Assembly (NCBI GenBank): GCA_948099385.1
Contig: CANUEZ040000165.1
Span: 9,332,001 to 9,396,000 of the forward strand
Reading direction: 5' to 3'
From: Fasciola hepatica
Taxonomy: Eukaryota; Platyhelminthes; Trematoda; Plagiorchiida; Fasciolidae
Length of the DNA stretch: 64,000 bases
Positions 40,656-51,219 of the stretch are shown piece after piece. The position numbers and the translations under genes were made by a program. Position 1 is the first letter of the stretch. Each line of letters starts with the position of its first letter. The notes under the pieces were generated by a model. The model was not told where the DNA came from, made no database searches, and worked only from the letters and a program-made list of their open reading frames with translations.

Positions 40656-41495
40656 TTGACATTGGTGGTGACTTCGATATGTGGTAGGCTAGAGTCCGCC
40701 CGTATTTGGAACTGTGTGGACCTAGTCATTGCCGGTATACTCTGTTGCCTTCTGGGCCAGAATGCGTTTAGCTTGGTCCACGAAGAGATTCCAGAAGGGG
40801 AAGTCAAGGAGGAGACCTTTACAATTTTGCGAAGAATTTTAACGCCACAGAAAATCACGAGTGAGCTGAGAAACGAGTTTCAGTATCGCACTCAAAAATC
40901 GGAAGGAAGTGTTCGACATTACTCAGCGGAGCTGAAGAAGATCGCTGGTCAAACTCTCGTCGAGTATGACCTCCCGGTGAGAGAGAAGTTGATACTACAC
41001 CGGTTCATAGACGGGGTGAACTCAGCAGCTGTCAGGGAGATTTTCTCACTCGACCCACCAGGAAACCTACTCGAAGCTGTCAAATGGGCGTCAAAAAAAG
41101 AAGCAACAGTTGGGGCCCAGCTATCTCCGAAGAGCCCGCAAGGCATGTCCAGCGTTAGCGGCCGCCACGGTGACCAACCAGCGAGAGGTCCATACCGCCG
41201 GGATCGAGGGAAGCGCTTTCAACCGGGACGTTGGCCACAGACAAACGAACGGAAGAACGCAAATGTGACCATGAAGGGATCTAACGGAGCTGTCAGTAAG
41301 TCTTTCCATACCAGTTCTGTACCTGTCGTTTCTGCTCTTTTTGTCAACCTTTCGCCAACAGTTGAGTGGTTCACTAATGGGGTAAAGGGTACATTTTTGA
41401 TTGATAGTGGTTCCAGCTGCGCGTTAATATGGGAGACCCCTACGATAACTCTGGAGAAGCGTGTGTCGCAACGTCTTTGGGCCGCTAATAATTAG
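40656..41495 (+). pseudogene. Gypsy gag and start of protease
   Basis: The frame contains EIPEGEVKEETFTILRRIL, LRNEFQYRTQKSEGSVRHY, LKKIAGQTLVEYDLPVREK and LILHRFIDGVNSAAVREIF, a gypsy gag core of the type with a long helical capsid-like domain. A basic stretch (RRDRGKRFQPGRW) follows. The protease motif FLIDSGSSCALIW is at 41395-41433. The usual gag zinc knuckle was not recognised. The frame ends at 41495; the sequence to 42090 shows decayed protease and linker. Confidence 0.6.
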
Positions 41496-42093
41496 GAGAT
41501 CAGACACTGGGTGCTGCCAACCTCACCTTTCGGATAGGCCACCAGGAGGTTGTCCACCAAGCCGTTGTGATAAAAGAATTACTTTGGGAAGCTATTCTTG
41601 GTGTGGACTTTTTAACCCGACATCAGTGTTATAAATTTGGGGGCCAGGATTTTGGATGTTGCAGGAGAACAGGTGGAGTATCGACCTGCAGCTAACATAC
41701 ACGCACCAGAGGACTTCGAAGTGTGCGCGGCTAAGGAGGCTTAACAGCCCAGTCCGGAGCAACTGAACTAGCTAGGTAATGAGTCAGAGACTGCTTCTTG
41801 CGAGGAACGAAGAAAGCTGATAAAATTACTGTCTGGCAACCTAGAGGTGTTTTCGTGGTCTCAAACAGAACTGGGACGCACACAGGTAATTAAACATATC
41901 GACAGGGAGACGCAGCACCAATCAAACAATCGTTCAGACGAATTGCGGCACAGTTTCCGAACGAAGTAGATAACATAGTTAAAGAGATGTTGGGTAACGG
42001 GTCATCTGTCCATCAATTTCACCCTGGGCCTCCCCAGTAGAGATTGTAAATAAGAAAGACAGAACCCTAAGATTGTGCGTAAATTATGGATGA

Positions 42094-42796
42094 TTGAATG
42101 CTATAACAAGGAAGGACTCCTTCCCCATACTCCGTATCGACGAAACATTGAAGGCTGTAGCAGGATCTAGGTATTTTTCAACGCTGGATCTGGCGTCCGG
42201 ATGCTGGCAGGTAGAGGTAATCTTGGAGGACCGGGAGAAAACGACTTTTGTGGTTTCGTCTGGTTTGTATGAGCTCCAAGCCACGCCATTCGGATTAACT
42301 AATGTTCCCGCTTCGTTTCAGTACTTGATGCAGAAAGTGTTGGCCGATCTTACGCCGACGAAATGCTTGGTATACCTGGATGACATTATCGTTCATGGTC
42401 AGACGTTCCAGGATCACTTTGAAACGTGCATATTCGAACGATTGCAGGCGGCAGGCTTGGGACTGAAACCGAACAAATGTCATTTTCTACGGGCACAGGT
42501 TCAATATTTGAGGCACGTTATAAGCCGCGAGGGGGTTCATGCAGGTCCAGAAAGAGTTGAGCAAATCCAACAATGGCCGACCCCTAGCAATGTGGACGAA
42601 GTAAGAAGTTTCATGGATTTGGCCTAATAATACAGACGATTTGCACGTGGCTTTGTTACAGTTTCAGCCCCATTACACCGGTTGACCGAGAAGGACGGAG
42701 GAATGTAATAATGCGTTTCAGTCGCTCAAAGAGGCCCTGACCAACCCACCTGTTCTAGCCCTACCCAGCGCGACGAGACTGCACCTTGACGTGGTG
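42094..42796 (+). pseudogene. Gypsy reverse transcriptase, palm region
   Basis: NAITRKDSFPILRIDETL, YFSTLDLASGCWQVEV, TPFGLTNVPASFQ and the catalytic YLDDIIVHG (42370-42396) are in one frame to the TAA at 42627. After a frame change, FQSLKEALTNPPVLALPS follows, the start of the connection to RNase H. It is cut at about 42797 by RTE-1. RNase H and integrase pieces reappear at 46607. Confidence 0.75.
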
Positions 42797-43374
42797 TGAT
42801 GGCTTGCGCGCCTCTATGACCCAAATAGCTATACAGGATGGCTTCTTTAAGTCGGAGATGCAATCATACCTGACAGGTCAATGGGTAAAAGTCAGACAAA
42901 GTCCAGTCTCCTAGTTTTCCAGATTGGGGGTCGGTTTGAGCTGGCAACTCAATCGGCAAAATCAGTGAAAGAATAATTGATCCAAGCAAATGGGCTTCCA
43001 CTAAGCCATCCCGCTGCCTTGCGGATAGGTTCTTGTTAGAACTGAAGGCTTCGGATGAGGATCTTAATCGTTCTCCTGCGTTGTGGCTGAACACCCCAGC
43101 AGTACCTGCCCAACATCTCCCATGAACTGCACGAATAGAAAGAATTCCATACTGCATCGGTCGTCGCGCAGGATAATCAGGACCGTACTGCCCATTGCAT
43201 CGAGCGGTGTGGGTAGTGATAAGTGGGCTACTGCTCAGAGTTCCCTCTCTTTTATTCAACCTTTGTCTTCTGTTCCTACCCCCCCCCTCTTTGCCTCATC
43301 TATCCACCCATAATGCTCCCACTGATAACACGGTAGATACTCGCAACGGTTCATTTTCAAATAGTGTCGGGAAT

Positions 43375-44340
43375 AATCCTCTGACTGGTAACTCACATTT
43401 TCTCAAGCCCCGTCAACCTCTGAATCTCGGCTCCTTCAACGTGCGTACACTCATGCAGGCCGGTCAGCAGGTGTGCCTAGCCTTCACATTAGATCCTCTG
43501 AAGACTGATGTCTGCTGCTTAAGTGAAACGCGTATACAGGATTCGAGCAGTGTAATTCAACTAACTGCTCCTGGTATCTCATCAGGGTATTTTCTGCGCA
43601 CTTCAGGAGACGAAGTAGCTATAGCTGTGGGTCAACGTGGTGTAGAAATAGTCTTGAGTGACAAGGCTGAGGTTGCCCTTTTAGACTGAATCCCGGTTAA
43701 TAGTCGTTTATGTGCTGCGAGACTCTAAGGGTCAGTCGGCGTTCGAAAGGATAGTTGTGTTAAGCACAATTTGTTTGTGATTTCGGTGTACACCCCAACG
43801 GACTGCAGCTCAGACGCGCAGAAAGATGAGTTCTATGATGAACTCGCCACCCTCGTTCGAAGCAGTAAAGGTTCCGACATTGTAGTGCTAGCTGGTGACT
43901 TCAATACACAAGTTGGCAAACTCAGTGTTTCAGAAGCCTGTTTAGGTGGGTGTTGTGCTTTACCCGCTGAGCGTACTGATAACGGGGATAGACTTCCCCA
44001 GTTTCGTGCAGACAATCGATTGTTCTTGTCTAGCACCAATTTCCGACACAGCTCGCATCGCGCAGCGAAATGGCGCTCCAACTCTACAGGTACTTTGGGT
44101 CAGATTGATCATATCGCCGTAAGCCACCGGTGGCGCAGTTGTGTTCAGAACTGTAGATCTTACTGGTCCACGTACGTAGAGTCTGACCATGCACTAGTTT
44201 TTATGCGATCATCGCTCCAGCTCCGTGGTCATCGTCGCAAACCGCGAACCCGATTAGCCGTGCAACGTTTGTGTGATCCGGAAGTACGCACCCGTTACGA
44301 GCAGAAGTTAGCACGAGCTAGGATCTACGACGAACAGTAA
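43375..44340 (+). pseudogene. RTE-1 endonuclease domain
   Basis: LNLGSFNVRTLMQAGQQ and VCCLSETRIQD (Glu) are in the first piece, ending in TGA at 43687-43689. The same frame resumes near 43771 with VISVYTPTDCSSDAQKDEF, VVLAGDFNTQVGKL, GQIDHIAVSHRW and VESDHALVFMRS. Endonuclease residues are present; two in-frame stops lie between the pieces (43689 and about 43728). Nicks target DNA for reverse transcription (family knowledge). Confidence 0.75.
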
Positions 44341-44458
44341 TGTAGATGAACATTGGGCTCATATCAAACAGGCGATACACTTTGCAGCAGGTTTTGCCTG
44401 TGGTCCTAGACCCGATTTCCATCAAAGACACTGGATCTCGCAAGAGTCGCTGAGTATA

Positions 44459-46195
44459 ATGGAGCAAAAGCGTCAGCTCTCGAACCGTAAGGAGATGAAT
44501 AAGATGCGGAGAAATCTACAAAAGCAAGCTACGAAAAGCCTCAAGAATGGTCGCGAAAATTGGTGGGTCAAGGTAGCCGAAGAAATGGAAGTGACAGCTG
44601 CTTCATGTAACAGTCAAAGACTGTTCAAACTTATTCGTGACACAGGTGGACGGCGCATCCAGGTGAGTGAAACGATTTGCGATAAAAGAGAGAGGACCCA
44701 TCCATAGCAAACAGCAAAGGCTTGACCGTTGGGCCGAGTACTTCAAGGAACAGTTTAGCTGGCCGCACGCTAGTGTAGTTACTCTTGTGTCAACAGCTGC
44801 GACTCCTTGGGTGGTATCACTTGAGCCCCCATCGGAAGTAGAAGTAGAATCATGCATTCGATTACTAAGGCGGGGGAAAGCGGCAGGTGCCAACAAACTT
44901 CCCCCAGTTCTTTTCAAACTGGGTGAAAATGTTTTGATAAAATCACTTACCGTCTTGCCCCGTGACATTTGGAACACGGAGCGTATTCCGTTAATATGGA
45001 GCGAGTCATTGATTGTTTCCATCTTCAAGAAGGGAATACGCAATGACTGCAGTAATCATCGTGGGATTAGCTTAATCCCGATAGTCACCAAAGTATTAGC
45101 TTCGATTTTGCTGCACCGTCTTACATCTGCTCGCGAGAGGAATGCCCGCGAACAGCAGGCAGGATTCCGCCCAGGTCGAGGATGCGTGGACCAGATTTTT
45201 ACTCTTCGCCGACTACTTGAAACGCGTCACACGCACCGCCGACCGACAATAATGTTTTTTTAGACTTGAAAGGCGCCTTCGACTCAGTTGATCGAACAGC
45301 GCTTTTCAGTGTTCTTCATCGAAAAGGTATGCCCAAGAAGTTCGTGAACCTAATGAGATCATTGTATTCGCATACTTCTGGCCGTGTTAGAGTTTACGGT
45401 GAACTATCCGGTCTGTTCGAAACGACCAGTGGTGTTCGACAGGGATGTCCTGTGTCTCCATTCCTGTTCAACTTCGTCATGGGCAAAATAATGGAGAGTG
45501 CGCAGCAAAGTCTTCAGGATGTAGGCGTCGAACTAGGAAATAGTGGAAAGCTATGTGACCTAGATTACGCAGACGACGTTGTCTGTTTGTTCGAATCCGC
45601 GGAGCATACTCAGCGTGCAATAGATAATCTCGCAAGAGCTGTAGCTCCATTCGGCATGCCCTTTACACCTTCAAAGTGTAAGGTGATTTTACAAGGCTGG
45701 ACGTCAACGATTCCGAGCCTGATGCTCGATGGGGAGGTGTTGTCAGTTGTCGACTACTTCACCTACCTCGGTAGCTGCGTGACGACGGATGGGAGCACTG
45801 TAGTAGAAGTGAGCACGCGTATATCCAAGGCTCGAGCGGCGTACGCTGGACTGAAACACTTGTGGTGCTGGCCTGATATTTCACTGAAGTTGAAAGGTCA
45901 TGTGTACGGTGCCGCAGTGCGTTCAGTTTTGTTGTATGTTTGCGAAACCTGGAGTCTGAGTGCAGAAGATATTCGTCGTCTTGAGGTTTTCGACCACCGA
46001 TGCTTGCGTAGTATCGCTAAGATCGGGTGGAAAGACCGAGTAAGCAATACTGAGGTCAGAAAGCGAGTATTTGGTACTAATTCGGAGAACGTTTTGTCAC
46101 AGCGTATCCAGCTTAGTAGACTTCGTTGGTTGGGGCACGTGTTACGTATAACAACCACGTCTACCGTACCGTGTTCTATTCTCCGTTCCTCCTAG
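44459..46195 (+). pseudogene. RTE-1 reverse transcriptase
   Basis: Successive frames: a linker (44459-44707); 44667-45263 with LRRGKAAGANKLPPVLFKL, IFKKGIRNDCSNHRGISLI and EQQAGFRPGRGCVDQIFTL; then 45266-46195 with LKGAFDSVDRTALFSVL, SGVRQGCPVSPFLFNFV, DLDYADDVVCLFES (catalytic YADD) and FDHRCLRSIAKIGWKDRVS. The frame change at about 45252-45258 sits in a T7 run, a likely single-base slip. The region after 46195 (RGWGPKDPSTSW, 46227-46409) is the terminus in a further frame. Confidence 0.8.
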
Positions 46196-46606
46196 GGAGT
46201 GGAAGAGACCACGTGGAGGTCAACAGATGACGTGGCAACGAGAAATGAGAAAATGTGCAGCAGACTTAGGAAAAGTAGGTGCTTCACGTCTTCGTGGTTG
46301 GGGTCCAAAAGATCCGTCTACCAGTTGGGTGGAGACACTGAAGGATATAGCTGCAGACCGTGAACAGTGGCGATCGTGTTGTCACTTTCTATCGAATCAG
46401 AATGACTGATCGATTTGCGTTTGTACAGTTAGACTGTGTAGTCCGTGTGTTGGGTACTAGGGCGCTCTTTCCTTTTCCCACCTGTGTAGGTCCACTCCCT
46501 GTCCATCTTGTATATTCATACTTTCTAATTCAATGTGCAACTTGGTGAGAAAGGCAGTGGTCAGTGGGGCTTGCCCTGCTGTTTAACGCTGTACGATGAT
46601 GAAGAT

Positions 46607-47515
46607 GTTCTAACCCCACCGGTATTTTCTCCGGAAGCTGAATCCTTTGTTCTGGGCACGGACGCAAGTGAGACGGGAATTGGTGCAGTATTGTCTCAAA
46701 AGCAGAACGGTATAGAACGACTCATAGCTTATGGCAGTCGATGTCTAAATAAGCATAAGAAGAGCTATTGCACAACGCGAAAAGAGATGTTGGCTTTGGT
46801 AGACTTGTCTCATTTTCGCCATTACCTACTGGGAAAAGCGTTTGTCGTTCGAACCGATCATCAGGCTCTGGTTTGGTTGCAGTCGTTCAAGGATGCTACC
46901 GGTCAGCTTGCAAGAGTACCAGTTTCAGTGTATCCACCACCCGGGGCGCAGTCAGAATGCGGATGCCCTATCAAGATGACTTTGTAGGGCACATGGAGAG
47001 TGTCCCACTTGATCCAGCGCTCACGTAACAGCTATCACGCTGCAGGCCGCGCCGTCGGATGTTTGGAAGGAATGCCAAGCAACGGAGCCGGAATTGGAGC
47101 TGATATATAGGCGACTAAACGAAAAAAAGTACTAAACCTACACAAGAAGAAATGACTGGCCAGAGTTGAGAAACTGTGTTTGTTGAGTCTGTGGGAACAT
47201 TTGACGATCGTGGGTGGCATCCTGTATTTCCAATATGGACCCACATATACGAAAAGGATAGTGGTACCCCAGGGTGCTTTCGAGGCAGTGCTGGCAGAAT
47301 TGCATCTTGAGTTAAGGCATGTTGGACAGCGAAAGATGTTGGCAGCGGTTCGCATCAGGTTTTGGTGGCCACATCAGGTCAGAGATGTAGTGAATTTCTG
47401 TAATAATTGTCAACTATGTATGCATTTCAAGGCGCCACGGACCACTAATCGGGCACCCTTGGCACCCATAATAGCGGGATACCCAAACGAACGGCTGGGG
47501 ATTGACGTCAAATTC
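46607..47515 (+). pseudogene. Gypsy RNase H and integrase zinc-binding region (G1 3' part)
   Basis: VLTPPVFSPEAESFVLGTDA and SETGIGAVLSQKQNG, YCTTRKEMLALV and FVVRTDHQALVWLQ are RNase H. After a decayed stretch, 47180 onward reads HLELRHVGQRKMLAAVRIRF, CNNCQLCMHFK and PNERLGIDVK, the HHCC region and start of the integrase core. It ends at 47515, where family-C RT begins in the same frame. It starts a few codons upstream of where the 5' part stops, so it may be another gypsy copy. Confidence 0.7.
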
Positions 47516-48739
47516 CTCATCAAAGTAGTGGACAAGTTCTCCAGTTTCGTAAACGTCGGCAGTGGCGTCCCTCAAAGTTCCGTCCTAGTCCCGATGCTTT
47601 TCTTGTTTATTAATGACCTGACATCCGCCCTTCAATCGCCTGGTTTCATTTTTGGGGATGACGTGAAAGTTGTAGGGTCTGAGAGTAGGGGCGATCTAGA
47701 CAGGGATATCGGAACCGCCCTGGACTGGGCATAAAAGTGGGACTTACCGATGAACGCTGGAAAAAGCCATTTGTTGTCAAGGGCAACAGAAAACCTAACT
47801 GTCGCTCATGACCAGGGGCTGTTCATCATGGAGGCAGTTAGTAGGGTTAAAGACCTCGGGGTCATCATCAACAGTGACTTTAAATGGTCGGACTTTGGCA
47901 GCGTTGCTGCAAAAAAGGCTCGGGATGAGCTCTTTAGACTGCGATCAGCATTGTCTTGCCCTAAGCCGGAAATGTTCATGCCTATTTACATGGCTATAGT
48001 ACAACCTCACTTGAAGGGTAGCGTGACGACTTGGGCACCCTTCTACAAGAAGGACGTCGCCTGCCTAGATAAAGTTCAACGTCTCAAGATGCAAATGGTT
48101 GAAGGGCAGAGGGGTAAGACGTATGCACAGAGACTCTGTGACCTCAATTTTTTCTCGTTGAAAGGGAGGAGACTTCGAGAAGATCTTATATTAACGTTCA
48201 AGGTAATCAAGGCTTTTTCTGGTCTTAGGCCGAATAGTCTATTCTAAATGACTTAAGATTCCCGATCAAGGGGACACGAGAAGAAGCTGATAAAAGTTCG
48301 ATCTAGGTCGATAGACAGGTAGCCATTCTTTAGTAACAGGGTAATGAACAGTTGAAATAGTCTGCCTAGGTGAATGGTAGACCTGAAAACCATCCAGTCC
48401 TTCAAGGGAACCCTGTATCGTAAGTGGTACTATATATTTCTTGGTAGTGGGCTTTGAGTATGTTTATTAGATGACGAAAAGATAGCACTATTGTCCGTCT
48501 GAGGTGTATTGTAATTGACGTTTTCGTCTGTTGCATACTGTTTCATTGAACGCTCACGACGTATAATGTCTCTGGCAGTTGATGTGCGATGTGTTTTTAC
48601 GTTTCTCTTTTATTTTCAGCGGGAATTCGATGAAATACACTGTGCAGTGGTGGGTGCATAACTGGTGTGCATACCATCGAAAGGATTCTGGACGCTCGAT
48701 TGGCCATAGCCATAACCTGCCCTGTGCAAACTGAGCTGA
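47516..48739 (+). mobile_element. Family C 3' part: RT, C-terminus, 3' UTR (C6)
   Basis: FSSFVNVGSGVPQSSVLV, an RT box altered to FGDDVKV (about 47650), NAGKSHLLSRATENLTV, LGVIINSDFKW and LEKVQRL-like DKVQRLKMQMVEG follow, with a stop in place of a residue at 47732-47734 and decay after 48247. The 3' UTR includes TGGCCATAGCCA (48701-48712) and ends CCCTGTGCAAACTGAGCTG. The expected FADD first residues are changed to FGDD. 5'-truncated inside the RT. Confidence 0.75.
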
Positions 48740-48744
48740 ATGTA

Positions 48745-48900
48745 TTTCGAGACGCCGTTTGAACCGAGCGTCGTCCTCTTCCACTTTGATGCCGACAAGG
48801 CATTCCAGAGATTTATCGCCCTCCGTAAAAGACAATAAACTAGTGGAAAACCAGTCGACGGAAGCTTCAACAGCGTTGGGGACTGGCCTGGCATCCGGTC
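48745..48900 (-). pseudogene. Non-LTR ORF2 terminus fragment, minus strand
   Basis: Minus-strand pieces RRAINLWNALSASK and, in another frame, DDARFKRRLEIHS match the usual end of CR1-like ORF2 proteins (LWNALP..., FKRRLE). It is short and frame-shifted. The family cannot be named. Confidence 0.45.
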
Positions 48901-49107
48901 GTTCATCCGAAGAAGAAAGTCCGCTTGCAGTTCCAGACCTTATTGTACCTTTTTGTTATAACACATTGTACATTGAATGGGCGGGACCAAGTGTGCGTGA
49001 AAATATACGTGTGTCTTAGCGTCTCTGTCTGTTCCCTTTGTCGTTCGTTTGCATCCTGTGAGATTGTTTCCCGTCATTGTTACAGTTGTATTGGGTACGG
49101 CGTCGGT
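48901..49107. other. Sequence upstream of SF3B5, not assigned
   Basis: No open frame with recognisable motifs. Presumably includes the SF3B5 promoter. No TATA box stands out. Confidence 0.3.
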
Positions 49108-49218
49108 GGCCATTTTGACGTTCGATTAATTTAAGTGTGGTTTTCCGATGAACCACTCACTGAGCTTTGGGCTCATGGAGAGTTTTGTGTTTTTGCACTT
49201 TACAGATCGAACACTGTG
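49108..49218 (+). promoter_or_regulatory. SF3B5 5' flank: conserved block with splice-acceptor-like end
   Basis: GGCCATTTTGACG (49108) is followed by AAGTGTGGTTTTCC, CACTCACTGAGC and a T-rich run ending TTTACAG at 49199-49205, then ATCGAACACTGTG and the start codon. The AG at 49204-49205 is 13 nt before the ATG and has a good pyrimidine tract. It could be a trans-splice acceptor (flatworms use spliced leaders) or the end of a 5' UTR intron. Related blocks occur at 57963-58035 (minus), 57621-57685 (minus) and 59229-59304. Which role it has is not decided by the sequence. Confidence 0.45.
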
Positions 49219-49520
49219 ATGGGCGATCGCTATCATATCCACACTCAGTTAGAGCACTTACAATCCAAATACGTCGGTAAGAAAGATGCTCATTGTTCGC
49301 TCACGTCAAGTTGATTCTAGGTACTGGACATGCTGACACTATCAAATGGGAGTGGCTGACAAACCAACATAGAGATAGTTGTGCGTCGTACCTCGGCCAT
49401 TTTGATTTACTTAATCTGTTTGCTATTTGTGAAAATGAGTGCAAAGCCAGGGTGCGGTTCAACATCATGGAAAAGATGCTCCAGCCTTGTGGGCCTCCTC
49501 CAGAGCGACCTGAAGTTTGA
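49219..49520 (+). CDS. SF3B5: Splicing factor 3B subunit 5 (SF3b10), two exons
   Basis: Exon 1 is 49219-49276 and exon 2 is 49321-49520; the intron (49277-49320, GTAAG...CTAG) splits a Gly codon. The product is 85 residues, close to the ~86 of animal SF3B5: MGDRYHIHTQLEHLQSKYVG, then TGHADTIKWEW, GHFDLLNLFAI, KARVRFNIMEKML and QPCGPPPERP. The family's conserved blocks are all present with no gap. SF3B5 is a small scaffold subunit of the SF3b part of U2 snRNP, which binds the branch-site region in nuclear pre-mRNA splicing (family knowledge). The frame is intact, and this is the only gene in the window that looks like host housekeeping. Its neighbours are retroelement debris on both sides. Confidence 0.95.
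49277..49320 (+). other. SF3B5 intron (44 bp)
   Basis: Starts GTAAGAAAG and ends TTGATTCTAG. Removing it joins the two SF3B5 parts in frame with no loss of conserved residues. Very short introns near the 5' end are common in flatworm genes (general knowledge). Confidence 0.9.
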
Positions 49521-49570
49521 AAATTGGATGACGATATTGTTTTTCATTCCTCATTTTTCAACGTATTCCC

Positions 49571-49576
49571 AATAAA
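49571..49576 (+). terminator. SF3B5 polyadenylation signal AATAAA
   Basis: AATAAA lies 50 bp after the SF3B5 stop codon, followed by AATGG; the expected position for 3' end formation. Confidence 0.65.
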
Positions 49577-49934
49577 ATAATGGCTTCCCACACTGTTTTT
49601 TATTGTTCAAAGGACATTATAGCTGATTGTGCCTAACAAAGACCTGTTTTAAACCTTAATTCCAACGGACTGACCATTATCATGGACTAATGACGTTACC
49701 GTGCACAGTTCAGGGACTCTTGGAATATTTCGCGGGTACTATGTTTCGTACCGAAGACTTATTGGTTTTAGTTTGTCTTTCACATTAGTGGACATTGTGG
49801 TGATTTATGTTAGTCAAACAGGATGTTTAGTACTCCGGGTTACTAGATACTAACCAGATCTCGAGAGTTACCTAGGGAATGAGGAACGATTCAAAAGTCC
49901 CAACGGGTGTAAAGGCAATAAGAGTCGGTAGGAT
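49577..49934. other. Intergenic sequence, nothing recognised
   Basis: No frame or repeat was recognised between the SF3B5 3' end and the RTE remnant. Confidence 0.3.
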
Positions 49935-51121
49935 AGGTGAACAACGATGTGTACTGGAGCACTATAGTTTATCGATCACGTCTAAAGGTTAGGTCGACAC
50001 CAGACAAAATGTTGGCTAGGAGAGCTCATTTGCTCCTCGGCGTGCGCTCGACGGATATAGTGGTTTTTACTGGCGATTTCATTTATTTAGTTGGAAGCTT
50101 AAACCAAACGGAGAAGCATGTTGGCGGCCGGCATCTCAACTGATCGAACCGATACTGGTGATCGGATCGTCTGACCATGGACAGTCCCTCGCGTGTACAA
50201 ATTTCTCGTACATAAAGCAGCGTCGAGTAAATTGGTGTCCTTCGCCTTGACGTCGGACCCAGATCGAACACATTGCTATCGGTTGCCGCGGGCGTGGATT
50301 AATTCAAGACTGTCCCTCTTCTTTGTCCACGTCCGTGGACACTGAACACGCTCCTATTCGTGCCCGTTCCAGCCTGCGTCTAGCTGGTAGACTTGACAAA
50401 GCCAACCACTCTTCACGGCTTCTGTTGGACGATAGCCATGGATCTGTTTTCCAAACAGAATTATCCACCGGCCCATCGATTCATTCAAATGCCTAGGATC
50501 CAGATGGGCGATGGACAGAGATCAAGGAGACCCTGTTTGAGGCTGCTAATGCTAACCAGGAACCAGACACAGAAACGGTGGATATCTGCACCCTCAGTTA
50601 CACCGTTAGGTGTTCGCAGATTGATTTCTCCGGATCCTAGCTATGATGAGGCACGGAGGCGCCTTAAGCGTCAACTGATTCGTAGCCTGAGAAACGACCG
50701 TGAGCAGTGGCGAATTGTGAAGTGCAGGAAGAGATAGAAAAAGCTTAGGCGATCGGCAACAGCAGCGATGTTTTCCGTCTAGTCAGAAATACCGGTCCAT
50801 GAAAGTCAGGCGTTAGTTAACTGATCAGAGGCGAACTGCCCACTTATTCAAACTCAGGGACGTTGCGAACAATTTAACTGGCCTTTGTCAACAACAGGTG
50901 TGCTATCTACCACGCCGGATGGAGTTCTAGATATAGATACCAATCCTCAGTCAGAAGCAAAGGTTCTCTGAGATAAGCCACCTAAAGCTGCTGAACCGGA
51001 TAGGTTACCTCCATCTATTTTCAAAGTTACTATCTTAGCATTATCATTCTGGTTGACAAAACTGTTCGATCTGATAGGGATGAAGGAACTAGTTCCAAAT
51101 AGTTAGTGTTAGTCGGTGATC
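49935..51121 (+). pseudogene. RTE-type element, endonuclease and start of RT (RTE-2, part 1)
   Basis: Endonuclease pieces RSTDIVVFTGDFIYLVGSL and NQTEKHVGGR (about 50047-50130) correspond to the VVLAGDFNTQVG region of RTE-1. Linker pieces follow (YDEARRRLKRQLIRSLRND near 50641). Then PPKAAEPDRLPPSIFKV (about 50979) and an ELVPNS...SVIVLIS stretch are the RT start. Many frame changes. It is cut at about 51121 by element F. The sequence differs clearly from RTE-1, so it is a second RTE lineage. Confidence 0.6.
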
Positions 51122-51219
51122 GTGCTGATTTCTCTTATTATCACACTTGAAGTGAATTACAGCATAAGGACTAAACCCCATAGTCAGAAGACTGTAAAAG
51201 TGGGTTGTGGGGGGAACAT

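Larger units (their letters stand above)
40210..42796 (+). mobile_element. Ty3/gypsy element, 5' part (G1)
   Basis: Starts after the tail of the preceding element. It includes a probable LTR or leader with TATAAAA, a gag-protease frame (40656-41495) and an RT region (42094 to about 42780). The order gag, protease, RT is typical of Ty3/gypsy. An LTR from about 40222 to 40514 (TG...CA) is possible but cannot be confirmed, because no matching 3' LTR is in the window. Stops and frameshifts at 41495-42090 and 42627. It breaks off where the RTE element begins. Confidence 0.6.
42797..46606 (+). mobile_element. RTE-type non-LTR element, near full length but mutated (RTE-1)
   Basis: A leader with an upstream short frame (about 42797-43370), an APE-type endonuclease (43420-44340), an RT (about 44667-46195) and a 3' UTR ending TTTAACGCTG...CGATGATGAAGATG. 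The 3' end matches the minus-strand copy ending at 54849, which fixes the 3' border. It lies between two parts of a gypsy pol. The RT type and short GATGAT tail suit the RTE clade. Broken by several indels and stops. Confidence 0.75.
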
